Source of the DNA: Acidobacteriota bacterium
Lineage (GTDB): Bacteria > Acidobacteriota > Vicinamibacteria > Vicinamibacterales > UBA2999
Direction: 5' to 3'
NCBI GenBank assembly: GCA_016213695.1
Contig: JACQZV010000156.1
Span: forward strand, 1 to 44,411
Length of the DNA: 44,411 bases
Shown: positions 1-6,690 of the stretch, in pieces
How the letters are laid out: each line of letters opens with the position of its first letter
Position numbering within the stretch: the first letter of the stretch is position 1
Position numbers and translations under genes: made by a program
The notes under the pieces: model-generated
Database searches by the model: none
Told to the model about the DNA's origin: nothing
The model's input: the letters and a program-made list of their open reading frames with translations, nothing else

Positions 1-288
1 CCCGATGACTACATCCATCGCGTCGGCCGCACGGGCCGGGCGGAACTGACTGGCGAGGCGTTCACGTTCGTGGCGCCCGAGGAGGAATCGGATCTGCGCG
101 CGATCGAGCGCGCGATCCATCGGACGCTGCCGCGCGTCACACTGCCCGACTTCGATTACCGCGGGTCGGCCGCGCAGCTGGAGGTGCCGCTGGCGACGCG
201 GATTGCGGCGATGCGCGCACAGCGCGCCGCGGGGCGGCGTCGGGTGGGTGCGCCCGGCGGCGCACGCCGAACAAGCCGCCGCCGCTGA
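1..288 (+). CDS. DEAD-box ATP-dependent RNA helicase, C-terminal end (partial, RhlE-like)
   Basis: Only the last 95 codons are inside the window; the reading frame is open from base 1 to the TGA at 286-288. The fragment begins with DDYIHRVGRTGRA (visible residues 2-14), which contains motif VI (HRxGRxGR) of superfamily 2 DEAD-box helicases; its arginines contact ATP. After it comes the usual end of the second RecA-like domain (GEAFTFVAPEEE) and a short Arg/Ala-rich basic tail of about 25 residues, typical of RhlE-type proteins and probably an RNA-binding extension. Such enzymes unwind structured RNA in ribosome assembly and mRNA decay. The exact subfamily (RhlE, DbpA, CsdA) cannot be fixed from this piece. 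The sulfite dehydrogenase gene begins within about 12 nt of the stop. Confidence 0.9.
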   Translation, partial: PDDYIHRVGRTGRAELTGEAFTFVAPEEESDLRAIERAIHRTLPRVTLPDFDYRGSAAQLEVPLATRIAAMRAQRAAGRRRVGAPGGARRTSRRR

Positions 289-299
289 AGGTGAGGACG

Positions 300-1526
300 A
301 TGCGAACCAGGAAGACCTCCGGGGCGCGCCGCGGCGGCGTGACGCGACGCCGCCTTCTGACGTCCACGCTCGGCGCGGCCGCCGTGACGCTGCGGGGCGG
401 GGCGGCGAGCGGCCAGGAACGGCCCGACAGCGCCAGCCGGCCCGGCCGTCCGCCGAACGAGCTGGGCGCGCGCGCGCCGGCCGAGCAGTTGAAGCGCACC
501 CCGATCCCCACCAGCTCGCGCACGCCGCTCCAGGATCTGCACGGCACGATGACACCGTCCGATCTGCACTTCGAGCGCCACCACTCGGGCCTCGCCGTCG
601 TCGATCCGGTCGGGTACCGGCTGACCGTGCACGGCATGGTCGATCGGCCGACGACGTTCACGCTGGACGACCTCAAGCGGTTTCCGTCCGTGAGCCGCAT
701 CTGTTTCGTGGAGTGTTCGGGTAACTTCGTCCGCACGAACGGTGAGAAGACGACGCCGCAGGAACTGTGCGGATTGACGAGCCAGAGCGAGTGGACGGGC
801 GTGCGCCTGGCGACACTGTTCGACGAGGTCGGCGTGCGGCCGCAGGCGACCTGGTTTCTCGCCGAAGGTCAGGACGCGGCGCTCATGACACGCAGCGTTC
901 CGATCAAGGACGTCATAGACGAGGCGATGATCGCCTACGCGCAGAACGGCGAGGCCATCCGGCCCGAGCAGGGCTATCCCGCGCGGCTGCTGCTGCCCGG
1001 GTTCGAGGGCAACAGCAACGTCAAGTGGCTGCGGCGTCTCGAGCTGGCCGACGGGCCCTTCATGACGCGGGAGGAGACCTCGACGTACACCGACCCGCTC
1101 GCCGACGGCACCGCGCGCCAGTTCAGCTTCGTGATCGATGCGCGCTCGATCATCACCTCACCCTCGTACCCGAAGACGGTGCAGCCTGGCTGGCTGGAGA
1201 TACGGGGCCTGGCGTGGAGCGGCCGCGGCCGGATCGAGCGCGTCGAGGTGAGCACCGACGGCGGCCGAACGTGGTCGCGGGCGCAGCTTCAGGCTCCGGT
1301 GTTGCCGAAGGCGCACACCCGATTCCGCCTGCTCTGGAACTGGGACGGCAGGCCGGCCGAGATTCTCAGCCGGGCGGTTGACGAGACCGGCTACGTGCAG
1401 CCGGAATGGCCGGCGCTCGTGGCGGCGCGCGGCCGCCGCACGCGCTATCACCTCAATCCGGTTACCGGCTGGAGACTCGGCGCCGACGGTCGCGTGTTGT
1501 TCGGCATCGAGCGGGTGAGCGCATGA
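300..1526 (+). CDS. soxC: Sulfite dehydrogenase-type molybdopterin oxidoreductase, Tat-exported
   Basis: Molybdenum-cofactor oxidoreductase of the sulfite oxidase/SoxC family, expected in the periplasm and expected to oxidise sulfite or a sulfane-sulfur intermediate, passing electrons to a c-type cytochrome. The N-terminus carries a twin-arginine signal (TRRRLLTS, then an Ala-rich stretch), so it would be exported folded with its cofactor. The Mo-ligating Cys lies in ICFVECSGNF (about residue 139). The C-terminal half (from about YPKTVQPGWLEIRG) is the Mo-co dimerisation domain with the VSTDGGRTWS motif. The length (408 aa) is normal. I chose ATG 300 because AAGGTGAGG lies just before it; GTG 291 is an in-frame alternative. 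The stop overlaps the ATG of the cytochrome gene (ATGA, 1523-1526), an arrangement like soxCD. SoxC is the closest label; a SorA-like role cannot be excluded. Confidence 0.85.
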   Translation: MRTRKTSGARRGGVTRRRLLTSTLGAAAVTLRGGAASGQERPDSASRPGRPPNELGARAPAEQLKRTPIPTSSRTPLQDLHGTMTPSDLHFERHHSGLAVVDPVGYRLTVHGMVDRPTTFTLDDLKRFPSVSRICFVECSGNFVRTNGEKTTPQELCGLTSQSEWTGVRLATLFDEVGVRPQATWFLAEGQDAALMTRSVPIKDVIDEAMIAYAQNGEAIRPEQGYPARLLLPGFEGNSNVKWLRRLELADGPFMTREETSTYTDPLADGTARQFSFVIDARSIITSPSYPKTVQPGWLEIRGLAWSGRGRIERVEVSTDGGRTWSRAQLQAPVLPKAHTRFRLLWNWDGRPAEILSRAVDETGYVQPEWPALVAARGRRTRYHLNPVTGWRLGADGRVLFGIERVSA

Positions 1527-2149
1527 CACACGGCCCACGGAGACACGGAGGCACGGAGATCGACGTGCCGGCGATCGCGATTGCCGGTCTTGTGAGCGTG
1601 GCGCTGGTGACCGTCGTGGCGGCCCAGACGGCGCCGCCGCGCTTCGGGTTCGGCTAGCCGGCGACCCGCGAGCGCGTCGCACAGCTCGACACCGACGTGC
1701 GGCCCGACGGTGCCGGGTTGCCGCCGGGTCAGGGGGACGCACGCCAGGGCGGCGACGTATACGCGCGGCACTGCGCGGTCTGCCACGGCGTCAAAGGGGA
1801 GGGTGGTCCCTCCGACGTGCTGGTAGGCGCGGAGCCGAGGGGCACGGCGCCGTTCGGTCCCGAATACGAACGCTGGCGGAGCGGCCGCGCGGACGTGCCG
1901 TTCACGATCGGCAATTACTGGCCGTACGCGACGACGCTGTTCGACTACGTGCGCCGCGCCATGCCGCTCGGCGCGCCCGGCTCGCTCACCGCGGACGAGA
2001 CCTACGCGGTGGTCGCGTGGCTCCTGGCGCAGAACCAGATCGTGCCGGAGGCGGCGGTGATGAATGCGGAGACGCTGCCGAAGGTCGTGATGCCGGCGCG
2101 AAAGATGTTCAGACCAGACGATCGGCGGGGTGGTCGAACGGTGAAGTAA
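1523..2149 (+). pseudogene. SoxD-like monohaem cytochrome c with in-frame amber stop
   Basis: The frame starts at ATG 1523 inside the ATGA overlap with soxC. It codes for a short basic N-terminus, a hydrophobic segment ending in VVAAQ (signal peptide), then PPRFGFG, and hits TAG at 1655-1657 (codon 45). The same frame stays open beyond the stop for 163 codons and codes for a complete cytochrome c domain: PATRERVAQLDTDVRPDG, haem site CAVCH (about residues 84-88) and an axial Met in RRAMPLGAPG (about 147). SoxD proteins usually run FGxGRxAT...DVRPDGxGLP across exactly this junction, so the TAG sits in conserved sequence. The rest of the frame is intact, which points to a recent nonsense mutation, a sequencing error or read-through. 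A downstream restart without a signal peptide could not give an exported, haem-loaded protein. Expected partner: the SoxC-like enzyme. Confidence 0.8.
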
Positions 2150-2176
2150 GCCGGGTCCGCTTGCGCGGAACCCGGC
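2150..2176. terminator. GC-rich hairpin between convergent cytochrome genes
   Basis: GCCGGGTCCGC, a TTG loop, then GCGGAACCCGGC form an 11-bp stem with one bulged A. It starts right after the TAA of the SoxD-like gene and lies between it and a convergent gene, so it could end transcription from both sides. No T-run follows, so intrinsic termination is uncertain. Confidence 0.45.
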
Positions 2177-2182
2177 CTACGT

Positions 2183-2224
2183 GCCCAAAGCCCGAAGCCT
2201 AAGGCCCGAGGCCCAAGGCTTGAG
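2183..2224. repeat. Degenerate 7-bp tandem array, about 6 units (GCCCAAR-like)
   Basis: Six consecutive heptads: GCCCAAA, GCCCGAA, GCCTAAG, GCCCGAG, GCCCAAG, GCTTGAG. The array fills the space between the hairpin at 2150-2176 and the stop codon of the minus-strand dihaem cytochrome gene. On the minus strand the units read as GGGC repeats spaced by 4 nt, with one imperfect unit. It is one of several period-7 arrays in this window. Confidence 0.75.
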
Positions 2225-2227
2225 TGG

Positions 2228-3277
2228 TTACCGCGCGGCGCTGGTCGTTGTCGGCCTCGCCGGCGCCGGTGCCGGAATCGAGGCGGCGTACGCCGAGACA
2301 GCCGTCAGGTCCTGTACCGACAGGTTGGCAACGACCGGTTTCATCAGTTCGGCCCACGGTCCGCGACGGGCGCCGGTCTTGATGTCGAACAACTGCCGCA
2401 TCGTGTAGCTCGGCGAGCGGCCTGCCAGCGGCGGCACGGGACCGATTCCCTCGAGGTTGGCGCCGTGGCACGTGGCGCACTGCGCCCGCGTGGCCACCTG
2501 CTTGCCGCGGTTCAGCGTGCCGGGAGCCACGTAGGCGGTCCAGCCCATGCGCGTGTCGCGCGCCTCGGCGCGCAGGTTGTCTTCGGGCACTTCGATGAGA
2601 TCGTCAGCCTTGAGCGGCTCCATGCCGCCGCCTTCGGCCGCCGGGGTCGCCATGTGCAGCCCGCCCTGCATGCGTACTTTCGGCGCCATCTTTGATTCGA
2701 CAACCTTCATGCGGCGCGGATACGGCTGCTGGGCGAAGTACTCCGCCGCGGCCTTGACCTCTTCGGGCGTGGTCAGCTTGGCAAAGCCGATCATGGTGTT
2801 CGTGTTGGCCTTGCGCGGATCGGCGCTGACTCGCAGCCCGTTCTTGAAGTCTTCCATCTGCTGTATGAAATAGACGGGGTGCAGGCTGCTGATCGGAGCG
2901 TTCTCGGGTCGCCCGGATCCGTCCGGCAGGTGGCAGAGAGTGCATTGACGCACGCCCTGCTTGCCGAATCGGGCGATGTCGGGCACGGTCCCGTGACGAT
3001 CCTCGGGATACCAGTCCATGGTCTCCTTCTGGGCCCGGAGCTGGCCGCGCGTGAACGTCTTCTCGGTTCCGGGAATCCGCACGACCGCGCTGTCGTCGGC
3101 CGGCAGCGCCGTCGGCGGCGGCTGCGGCGCACCGGGCACCGGCGGCGTGTACGCCCAGTCGGGCAGGCCGGCCGGAACGGGGCCGGTTGGCGCCGCAGGC
3201 GCCGCCTGCTGCGCGGCGACGGATACCCCGAGGACCAGCACTGCGATCGCGAACAAAGCACTGAGCGTCCTGCTCAT
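2228..3277 (-). CDS. Secreted dihaem cytochrome c
   Basis: A 349-residue protein with an N-terminal signal peptide (hydrophobic core at about 6-20, cut near VAAQQ), a Pro/Ala-rich linker, and two haem-attachment sites: CTLCH (residues 112-116) and CATCH (267-271). The second is followed by GANLEGIGPVPPLAGR, typical of class I cytochromes c. It should work in the periplasm as an electron carrier or the cytochrome subunit of a dehydrogenase. A strong Shine-Dalgarno (AAAGGAG) precedes the ATG by 6 nt, so the start is secure. It converges with the SoxC/SoxD-like genes, so it may belong to the same sulfur-oxidation electron chain and could stand in for the broken cytochrome; that is inference from position only. 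No specific family name is recognised. Confidence 0.85.
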   Translation of the reverse strand: MSRTLSALFAIAVLVLGVSVAAQQAAPAAPTGPVPAGLPDWAYTPPVPGAPQPPPTALPADDSAVVRIPGTEKTFTRGQLRAQKETMDWYPEDRHGTVPDIARFGKQGVRQCTLCHLPDGSGRPENAPISSLHPVYFIQQMEDFKNGLRVSADPRKANTNTMIGFAKLTTPEEVKAAAEYFAQQPYPRRMKVVESKMAPKVRMQGGLHMATPAAEGGGMEPLKADDLIEVPEDNLRAEARDTRMGWTAYVAPGTLNRGKQVATRAQCATCHGANLEGIGPVPPLAGRSPSYTMRQLFDIKTGARRGPWAELMKPVVANLSVQDLTAVSAYAASIPAPAPARPTTTSAAR

Positions 3278-3299
3278 GTCGATCTCCTTTACGCTGCCA

Positions 3300-3327
3300 A
3301 CTACCGACTACAGACCACTAACTAGTT
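3300..3327. repeat. Degenerate 7-bp tandem array, 4 units (ACTACCG-like)
   Basis: Heptads ACTACCG, ACTACAG, ACCACTA, ACTAGTT. The array includes the stop codon (CTA on the plus strand, 3322-3324) of the minus-strand metallo-hydrolase gene and lies upstream of the dihaem cytochrome start. Confidence 0.55.
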
Positions 3328-4443
3328 TGTGCTCAGGTTCACCGGCCGATAGGTCTTGGTGAAGTTGTTCCGTGTGTTCGTCACCGTGAGCGTGCCGTCC
3401 TGTTGTGCGCTCAGCTTGAACCAGTAGGCCTTGCCGTTGTGGACGGGCGCGGGCGGCGCCTGCTGTCCTTGCGGGGGCGCCGTCCAGGCGCCGATCGGCA
3501 TCACGTCGGGCTGCTGGTCGATGCCGTTGGCGATGAACATGCCCGGCACGGTGTATTCCTGGCCGCTCAGCAGCGAGAAGTGCATCTGCCAGACGTCCTC
3601 GAGCCCGGGCGAACTCATCAGGATGCGCATCGCTTCGGGCTGTCCACCTTTCCGCGTGCCGTTGTTGATGATCTCCACGCGCGGCCGCAGTGCGTGCACC
3701 ATGACCTCGGAGTTCGAAATCGACTGGCCGTGGTGACCGACGATGAGCAGGTCGGCGGTGCCGAGACGGTTGGAGGGGCACATCAGCTCGCCTTCCTTGT
3801 TCCACGTCAGATCGCCCGGGTGGACCACGCGGAACTTGCCGAACGTAATCAGGCTGCCGACCGACTGCGCGTTCTCGGTGGGGTCGGGATCCTGCGGCTT
3901 GAACGCCGCGCAGAACGGATTCCGCCCGCCGCCGCCCGGCAGGGACGACTGAATGACCTGACCGCCCGAGGCGAAGATGCGCCAGTCGAGCCCCTTGACC
4001 GCGATGCGGTCGCCCGGCTTCACGATGGTCCGCTTCGCCTGGGCCGTGAGCGCCGGATAAATCGTGTCGAGGAACTCGGTGGCCGCCGGCTGCGGCTGCA
4101 CGGTGGGGCCGTGGTCGTAGTACGCCTTGATCGGAATCAGCTTGGCCAGATCGGCGAGGCCGCCGAAGTGGTCGCCGTGCCAGTGGGTCGTGATGTAGTG
4201 ATCGATCTGCGTGAGGCCGGCATCCCGGGTGGCATCGAAGATACGTGCCGCGTCGCGTGCGGCCTGCGGGCCGCCGTTGCCGGCGTCGATGAGCACCGAT
4301 TCACCCGACGGCGGGACGAAGAGCGTCGCGTTGCCGCCCTCGACGTCGACGACATAGATGTCGAGCGTGCGGCGCGCCTGCGCGGACAACAGGGCAGTGC
4401 CGACAATCAGACCGGCGATCGCGATGACAAGTCGTGCGCGCAT
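3322..4443 (-). CDS. Secreted metallo-beta-lactamase-fold hydrolase (ComEC/Rec2-like MBL domain)
   Basis: A 373-residue exported metallohydrolase. The signal peptide (MRARLVIAIAGLIVGTALLSAQA) is followed by an MBL-fold domain: LDIYVVDVEGGNATLF, LIDAGNGG, the zinc motif HWHGDH (residues 87-92), HPGDLTW, and VGHHG near residue 237. This layout (VDVEGGxA...LIDAG...HxHxDH...GDL...HHG) is that of ComEC-associated MBL domains, here free of any membrane channel. The zinc ligands look complete, so it should be an active hydrolase; the substrate is unknown. The C-terminus (about residues 300-373) is an added beta-rich part. ATG 4443 has GGAGAG 5 nt upstream and is preferred over an in-frame TTG at 4461. 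Confidence 0.85.
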   Translation of the reverse strand: MRARLVIAIAGLIVGTALLSAQARRTLDIYVVDVEGGNATLFVPPSGESVLIDAGNGGPQAARDAARIFDATRDAGLTQIDHYITTHWHGDHFGGLADLAKLIPIKAYYDHGPTVQPQPAATEFLDTIYPALTAQAKRTIVKPGDRIAVKGLDWRIFASGGQVIQSSLPGGGGRNPFCAAFKPQDPDPTENAQSVGSLITFGKFRVVHPGDLTWNKEGELMCPSNRLGTADLLIVGHHGQSISNSEVMVHALRPRVEIINNGTRKGGQPEAMRILMSSPGLEDVWQMHFSLLSGQEYTVPGMFIANGIDQQPDVMPIGAWTAPPQGQQAPPAPVHNGKAYWFKLSAQQDGTLTVTNTRNNFTKTYRPVNLSTN

Positions 4444-4500
4444 GGATCTCTCCTCGTTCAAAAGGCGTCAGTAACGCGAAAGCCTACCACTGCCGAAATC

Positions 4501-4535
4501 AAGGCACAAGGCACAAGGCAGAAGGCACAAAGCGC
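4501..4535. repeat. Degenerate 7-bp tandem array, 5 units (AAGGCAC)
   Basis: Units AAGGCAC, AAGGCAC, AAGGCAG, AAGGCAC, AAAGCGC directly abut the stop codon of the minus-strand gene at 4536-5219 and sit upstream of the metallo-hydrolase start. GG pairs recur every 7 nt on the plus strand. Confidence 0.8.
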
Positions 4536-5219
4536 TCAAGGCTGGGTCGGGGCCGGGCCCTGGCCCCGCCCGCGGCCTCCTCCGCCGGCGCCGCGTCCCA
4601 TCGTGGCCGGTGGCAGTTTGTTCGAATAGATCTCGCGGTACCGCACCTCTTTGCCTTCGGCGTCCAGGAATCGAAGCCCCTGAGTGAAGAGCCCCGGTTC
4701 CGGCGCGCTCGGCGGCACGGTGCCGTCGACAATGTACAGCCTGTTTTCGTGCAGATAGAGGCTGGCGTACGTGACGGTCTGGTCCGGGTTCGTCAGATGC
4801 AGCTGGTGGCCTGAGACCAGATCGATATAGTGCCACGCGTCGTAGGTCACCTTTGCACCCGGCCGCTGCCGGTACAGCGTGGTCGCCGCATACTGGATGG
4901 ACGCCATGATGTCGATCTGCCAGTAGATGGCCTGCTGAAACGAGGGCGGGTGATTCAGGGCGAACCATTTCTTCTCGGCGTCGGTGTAATCGATGACCGT
5001 CACCGAATAGCGCTCCTGGCCTTTCAGCGCCGTATAGACGCGCCCCGAAAACGTCATGCCGTACTCCGACGGCCAGGTGATCGTCTGGACGCGCGGCTCG
5101 GCCGGAAAATTCACGCCGAATCGATCGTCCGTGTTCACGTAATCGATCCACTCCTGCGCAACGGCGGGTGTGGCCAGACAGAAGATGAGTGCCGCGGGTA
5201 CCAGCTGCAACAGCCGCAT
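4536..5219 (-). CDS. Exported protein of unknown function
   Basis: A 227-residue protein with a clear signal peptide (MRLLQLVPAALIFCLATPAVAQ). The mature part has alternating beta-strand-like segments (FGVNFPAEPRVQTITW, ERYSVTVIDYT, TYASLYLHENRLYIVDG) that resemble small secreted beta-sandwich proteins, and it ends in a Gly/Arg-rich tail (GRGAGGGGRGRGQGP), probably disordered. I do not recognise a family; the DRFGVNFPAEP stretch resembles that seen in secreted acidobacterial proteins of unknown role. The ATG has GGAGG about 10 nt upstream. It lies back to back with the DUF4440-like gene, with under 85 bp between the starts. Confidence 0.75.
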   Translation of the reverse strand: MRLLQLVPAALIFCLATPAVAQEWIDYVNTDDRFGVNFPAEPRVQTITWPSEYGMTFSGRVYTALKGQERYSVTVIDYTDAEKKWFALNHPPSFQQAIYWQIDIMASIQYAATTLYRQRPGAKVTYDAWHYIDLVSGHQLHLTNPDQTVTYASLYLHENRLYIVDGTVPPSAPEPGLFTQGLRFLDAEGKEVRYREIYSNKLPPATMGRGAGGGGRGRGQGPAPTQP

Positions 5220-5286
5220 AAATGAAGGCCTCCAGGTCGATCGTCATTGTCGGTGGCGGCGCCGGGGCCGTCAAGGCGCCGGGGCG

Positions 5287-5292
5287 TATAAT
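5287..5292 (+). promoter_or_regulatory. TATAAT -10 element, leaderless start for 5300
   Basis: A perfect TATAAT hexamer ends 7 nt before the GTG at 5300, so transcription would start at or next to the start codon. No good -35 element is visible. Confidence 0.6.
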
Positions 5293-5299
5293 CCGTCGC

Positions 5300-5746
5300 G
5301 TGCGTCTGCGGAGCGTCGCGGTCGTTGTCGGCCTGACGGTGCTGTGGTTCGCCTCCGCCTTGGTGGCCGCGGCGCAGCAGCCGGGGCTGCCCGACCTCGA
5401 GCGACAGGTGCGGAGCCGCGAGCAGGCGTTCGCCAAGACCTTGGCGGATCGCGACCTGCGGGCGTTCACCGCGTTTCTCTCGCCCGAAGCGGTATTTGTC
5501 GGTGCCAGCGGCGTGTCTCGCGGCCCGGCGGAAGTCACCGGCGCTTGGAAGCGCTTCTTCGACGGGACGCAGGCGCCGTTTTCGTGGAGACCCGAGACGG
5601 TGCAGGTGCTCGCATCGGGCACGCTGGCGCTGTCGAGCGGTCCCGTTTTCAACCCTCAGGGCCAGCGGGTGGGCACGTTCAATTCCACGTGGCGCCGCGA
5701 CCCGGACGGGGTGTGGCGCATCATCTTCGACAACGGCTGCCCGTAG
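5300..5746 (+). CDS. Exported SnoaL/DUF4440-like (NTF2-fold) protein
   Basis: A 148-residue protein with an N-terminal hydrophobic signal (VAVVVGLTVLWFASALVAAAQ) and then an NTF2-like domain: LERQVRSREQAFAKTLADRDLRAFTAFLSPEAVFVG, GPAEVTGAWKRFF, and a final strand TWRRDPDGVWRIIFDNGCP. This is the DUF4440/SnoaL-like pattern (a helix with 'D...F..FL..DAVF', ending in 'W+..DG.W+I..D'). Such domains bind small molecules or serve as ketosteroid isomerase-like enzymes; the ligand here is unknown. GTG 5300 is chosen because a TATAAT box lies 7 nt upstream and the signal peptide begins there; an upstream in-frame ATG at 5222 would place that box inside the gene. Confidence 0.8.
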   Translation: MRLRSVAVVVGLTVLWFASALVAAAQQPGLPDLERQVRSREQAFAKTLADRDLRAFTAFLSPEAVFVGASGVSRGPAEVTGAWKRFFDGTQAPFSWRPETVQVLASGTLALSSGPVFNPQGQRVGTFNSTWRRDPDGVWRIIFDNGCP

Positions 5747-5771
5747 GCCGGGCTCACAGGCCGGGCTCACA
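5746..5771. repeat. Perfect 13-bp direct repeat, 2 copies
   Basis: GGCCGGGCTCACA occurs twice in tandem immediately after the stop of the DUF4440-like gene, in the 53-bp gap before the convergent methyltransferase gene. A weak TAGCC/GGCTA hairpin follows. No function is evident. Confidence 0.7.
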
Positions 5772-5799
5772 GGGACGATCGTGAGTAGCCGGACTCGGG

Positions 5800-6603
5800 C
5801 TAGTTGCTCTTCACCGCCGTCCAGGCGGTGGCCGGTCCGCCGGCGCGCGCGGCGCCGTCGATGCGATTCCCGCTGACGCGGCCGGTGTATTCGGTGGTCC
5901 CCGCGAGGAACCGGATCTGGTCGCCGCGAAGCCGGCCGTCCCTGATGGGCGTGCCGTCGAGCGCGCCGCTGACCGTCTGGAACTGCTGGTCGAGCAGGAG
6001 GTCGCTGTCCCCGGCGCGCCATCGTCCGCCGACCCTGGCCGGCACGATCCAGAGGAGCGCCGTGCACCAGGCGCTGCAGCCGCTCTCGATGGTGACGGTC
6101 TCGTCGGGCGTCCATCCCTCGATGCCGAAGGTGTTCGACACGATGCGGCTGCCCGGCGTCAGGTTGAAGAACTTCTCGCGCAACTGGAGCATGTTGCTGG
6201 GCAGCAGGAACAGCGCCATCACCGACGCCTTCGAGATGTCGGCCTCGTACATGTCGCCTTCGACAAACGTGGCGCGGTCGGAGACGCCGGCCGCAGCGGC
6301 GTTCCTGGTCGACAGCTCCACCATCTTCGGGTTGAACTCGACGCCCATCGCGCGGGCGCCGCGCCTGGCCGCCGCGATCACGTTGCGGCCGTCGCCCGAA
6401 CCGAGATCGATGACGATATCCTGCGGCGTCACCTTGGCCAGGTCGAGCATCCGTTCCACGAGCTCGGGCGGCGTCGGCACCCAGACGACGTCCTTGCCGG
6501 CCTGGCCGACCTGCGGGACGAAGGCCTCCTGCTGGGCGAAGGCCGGTGCGGCGACAACCAGTACACAGCACGCCAGCGCCACACCACGGATCCAGACGGT
6601 CAT
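5800..6603 (-). CDS. SAM-dependent methyltransferase with signal peptide and beta-rich C-terminus
   Basis: A 267-residue protein. Residues 1-24 are a typical Sec signal peptide (MTVWIRGVALACCVLVVAAPAFAQQ). Residues about 40-165 form a class I methyltransferase domain with a clear SAM motif I (IDLGSGDGRN, 65-74), an acidic residue after strand 2 (GVEFNP) and a later strand FVEGDMYEADI. The remaining ~100 residues look like repeated beta hairpins (LDGTPIRDGRLRGDQIRFLAG, YTGRVSGNRIDGAAR). Export of a SAM enzyme is unexpected because SAM is cytoplasmic. The ATG is preceded by GAGGAG, with GATAAT 21 nt upstream. The substrate is unknown. Confidence 0.8.
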   Translation of the reverse strand: MTVWIRGVALACCVLVVAAPAFAQQEAFVPQVGQAGKDVVWVPTPPELVERMLDLAKVTPQDIVIDLGSGDGRNVIAAARRGARAMGVEFNPKMVELSTRNAAAAGVSDRATFVEGDMYEADISKASVMALFLLPSNMLQLREKFFNLTPGSRIVSNTFGIEGWTPDETVTIESGCSAWCTALLWIVPARVGGRWRAGDSDLLLDQQFQTVSGALDGTPIRDGRLRGDQIRFLAGTTEYTGRVSGNRIDGAARAGGPATAWTAVKSN

Positions 6604-6676
6604 CAGTGTCTCCTCGAAAGTGGGATTATCGCCGAAACCGGCCGCGGCGCGACGGGGGCCGCACCGAAAAGCCTCA

Positions 6677-6682
6677 TACTAT
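6677..6682 (+). promoter_or_regulatory. TACTAT -10-like element, leaderless start for 6691
   Basis: TACTAT ends 8 nt before the ATG of the M3 peptidase gene, which has no convincing Shine-Dalgarno. Confidence 0.45.
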
Positions 6683-6690
6683 GGGGGCCT

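Noticed and set aside
2150-2176. Confident Rho-independent terminator
   Set aside because: The stem is strong but no U-run follows, so I keep it only as a low-confidence terminator-like hairpin.
291-3277. Complete Sox thiosulfate-oxidising gene cluster
   Set aside because: Only SoxC- and SoxD-like genes are present; SoxX, Y, Z, A and B are not in the window, so only a sulfite dehydrogenase module is supported.
3403-4629. 408-codon plus-strand frame opposite the metallo-hydrolase
   Set aside because: Shadow of the MBL gene, whose zinc motifs and signal peptide are clear; the frame also crosses the heptad array.
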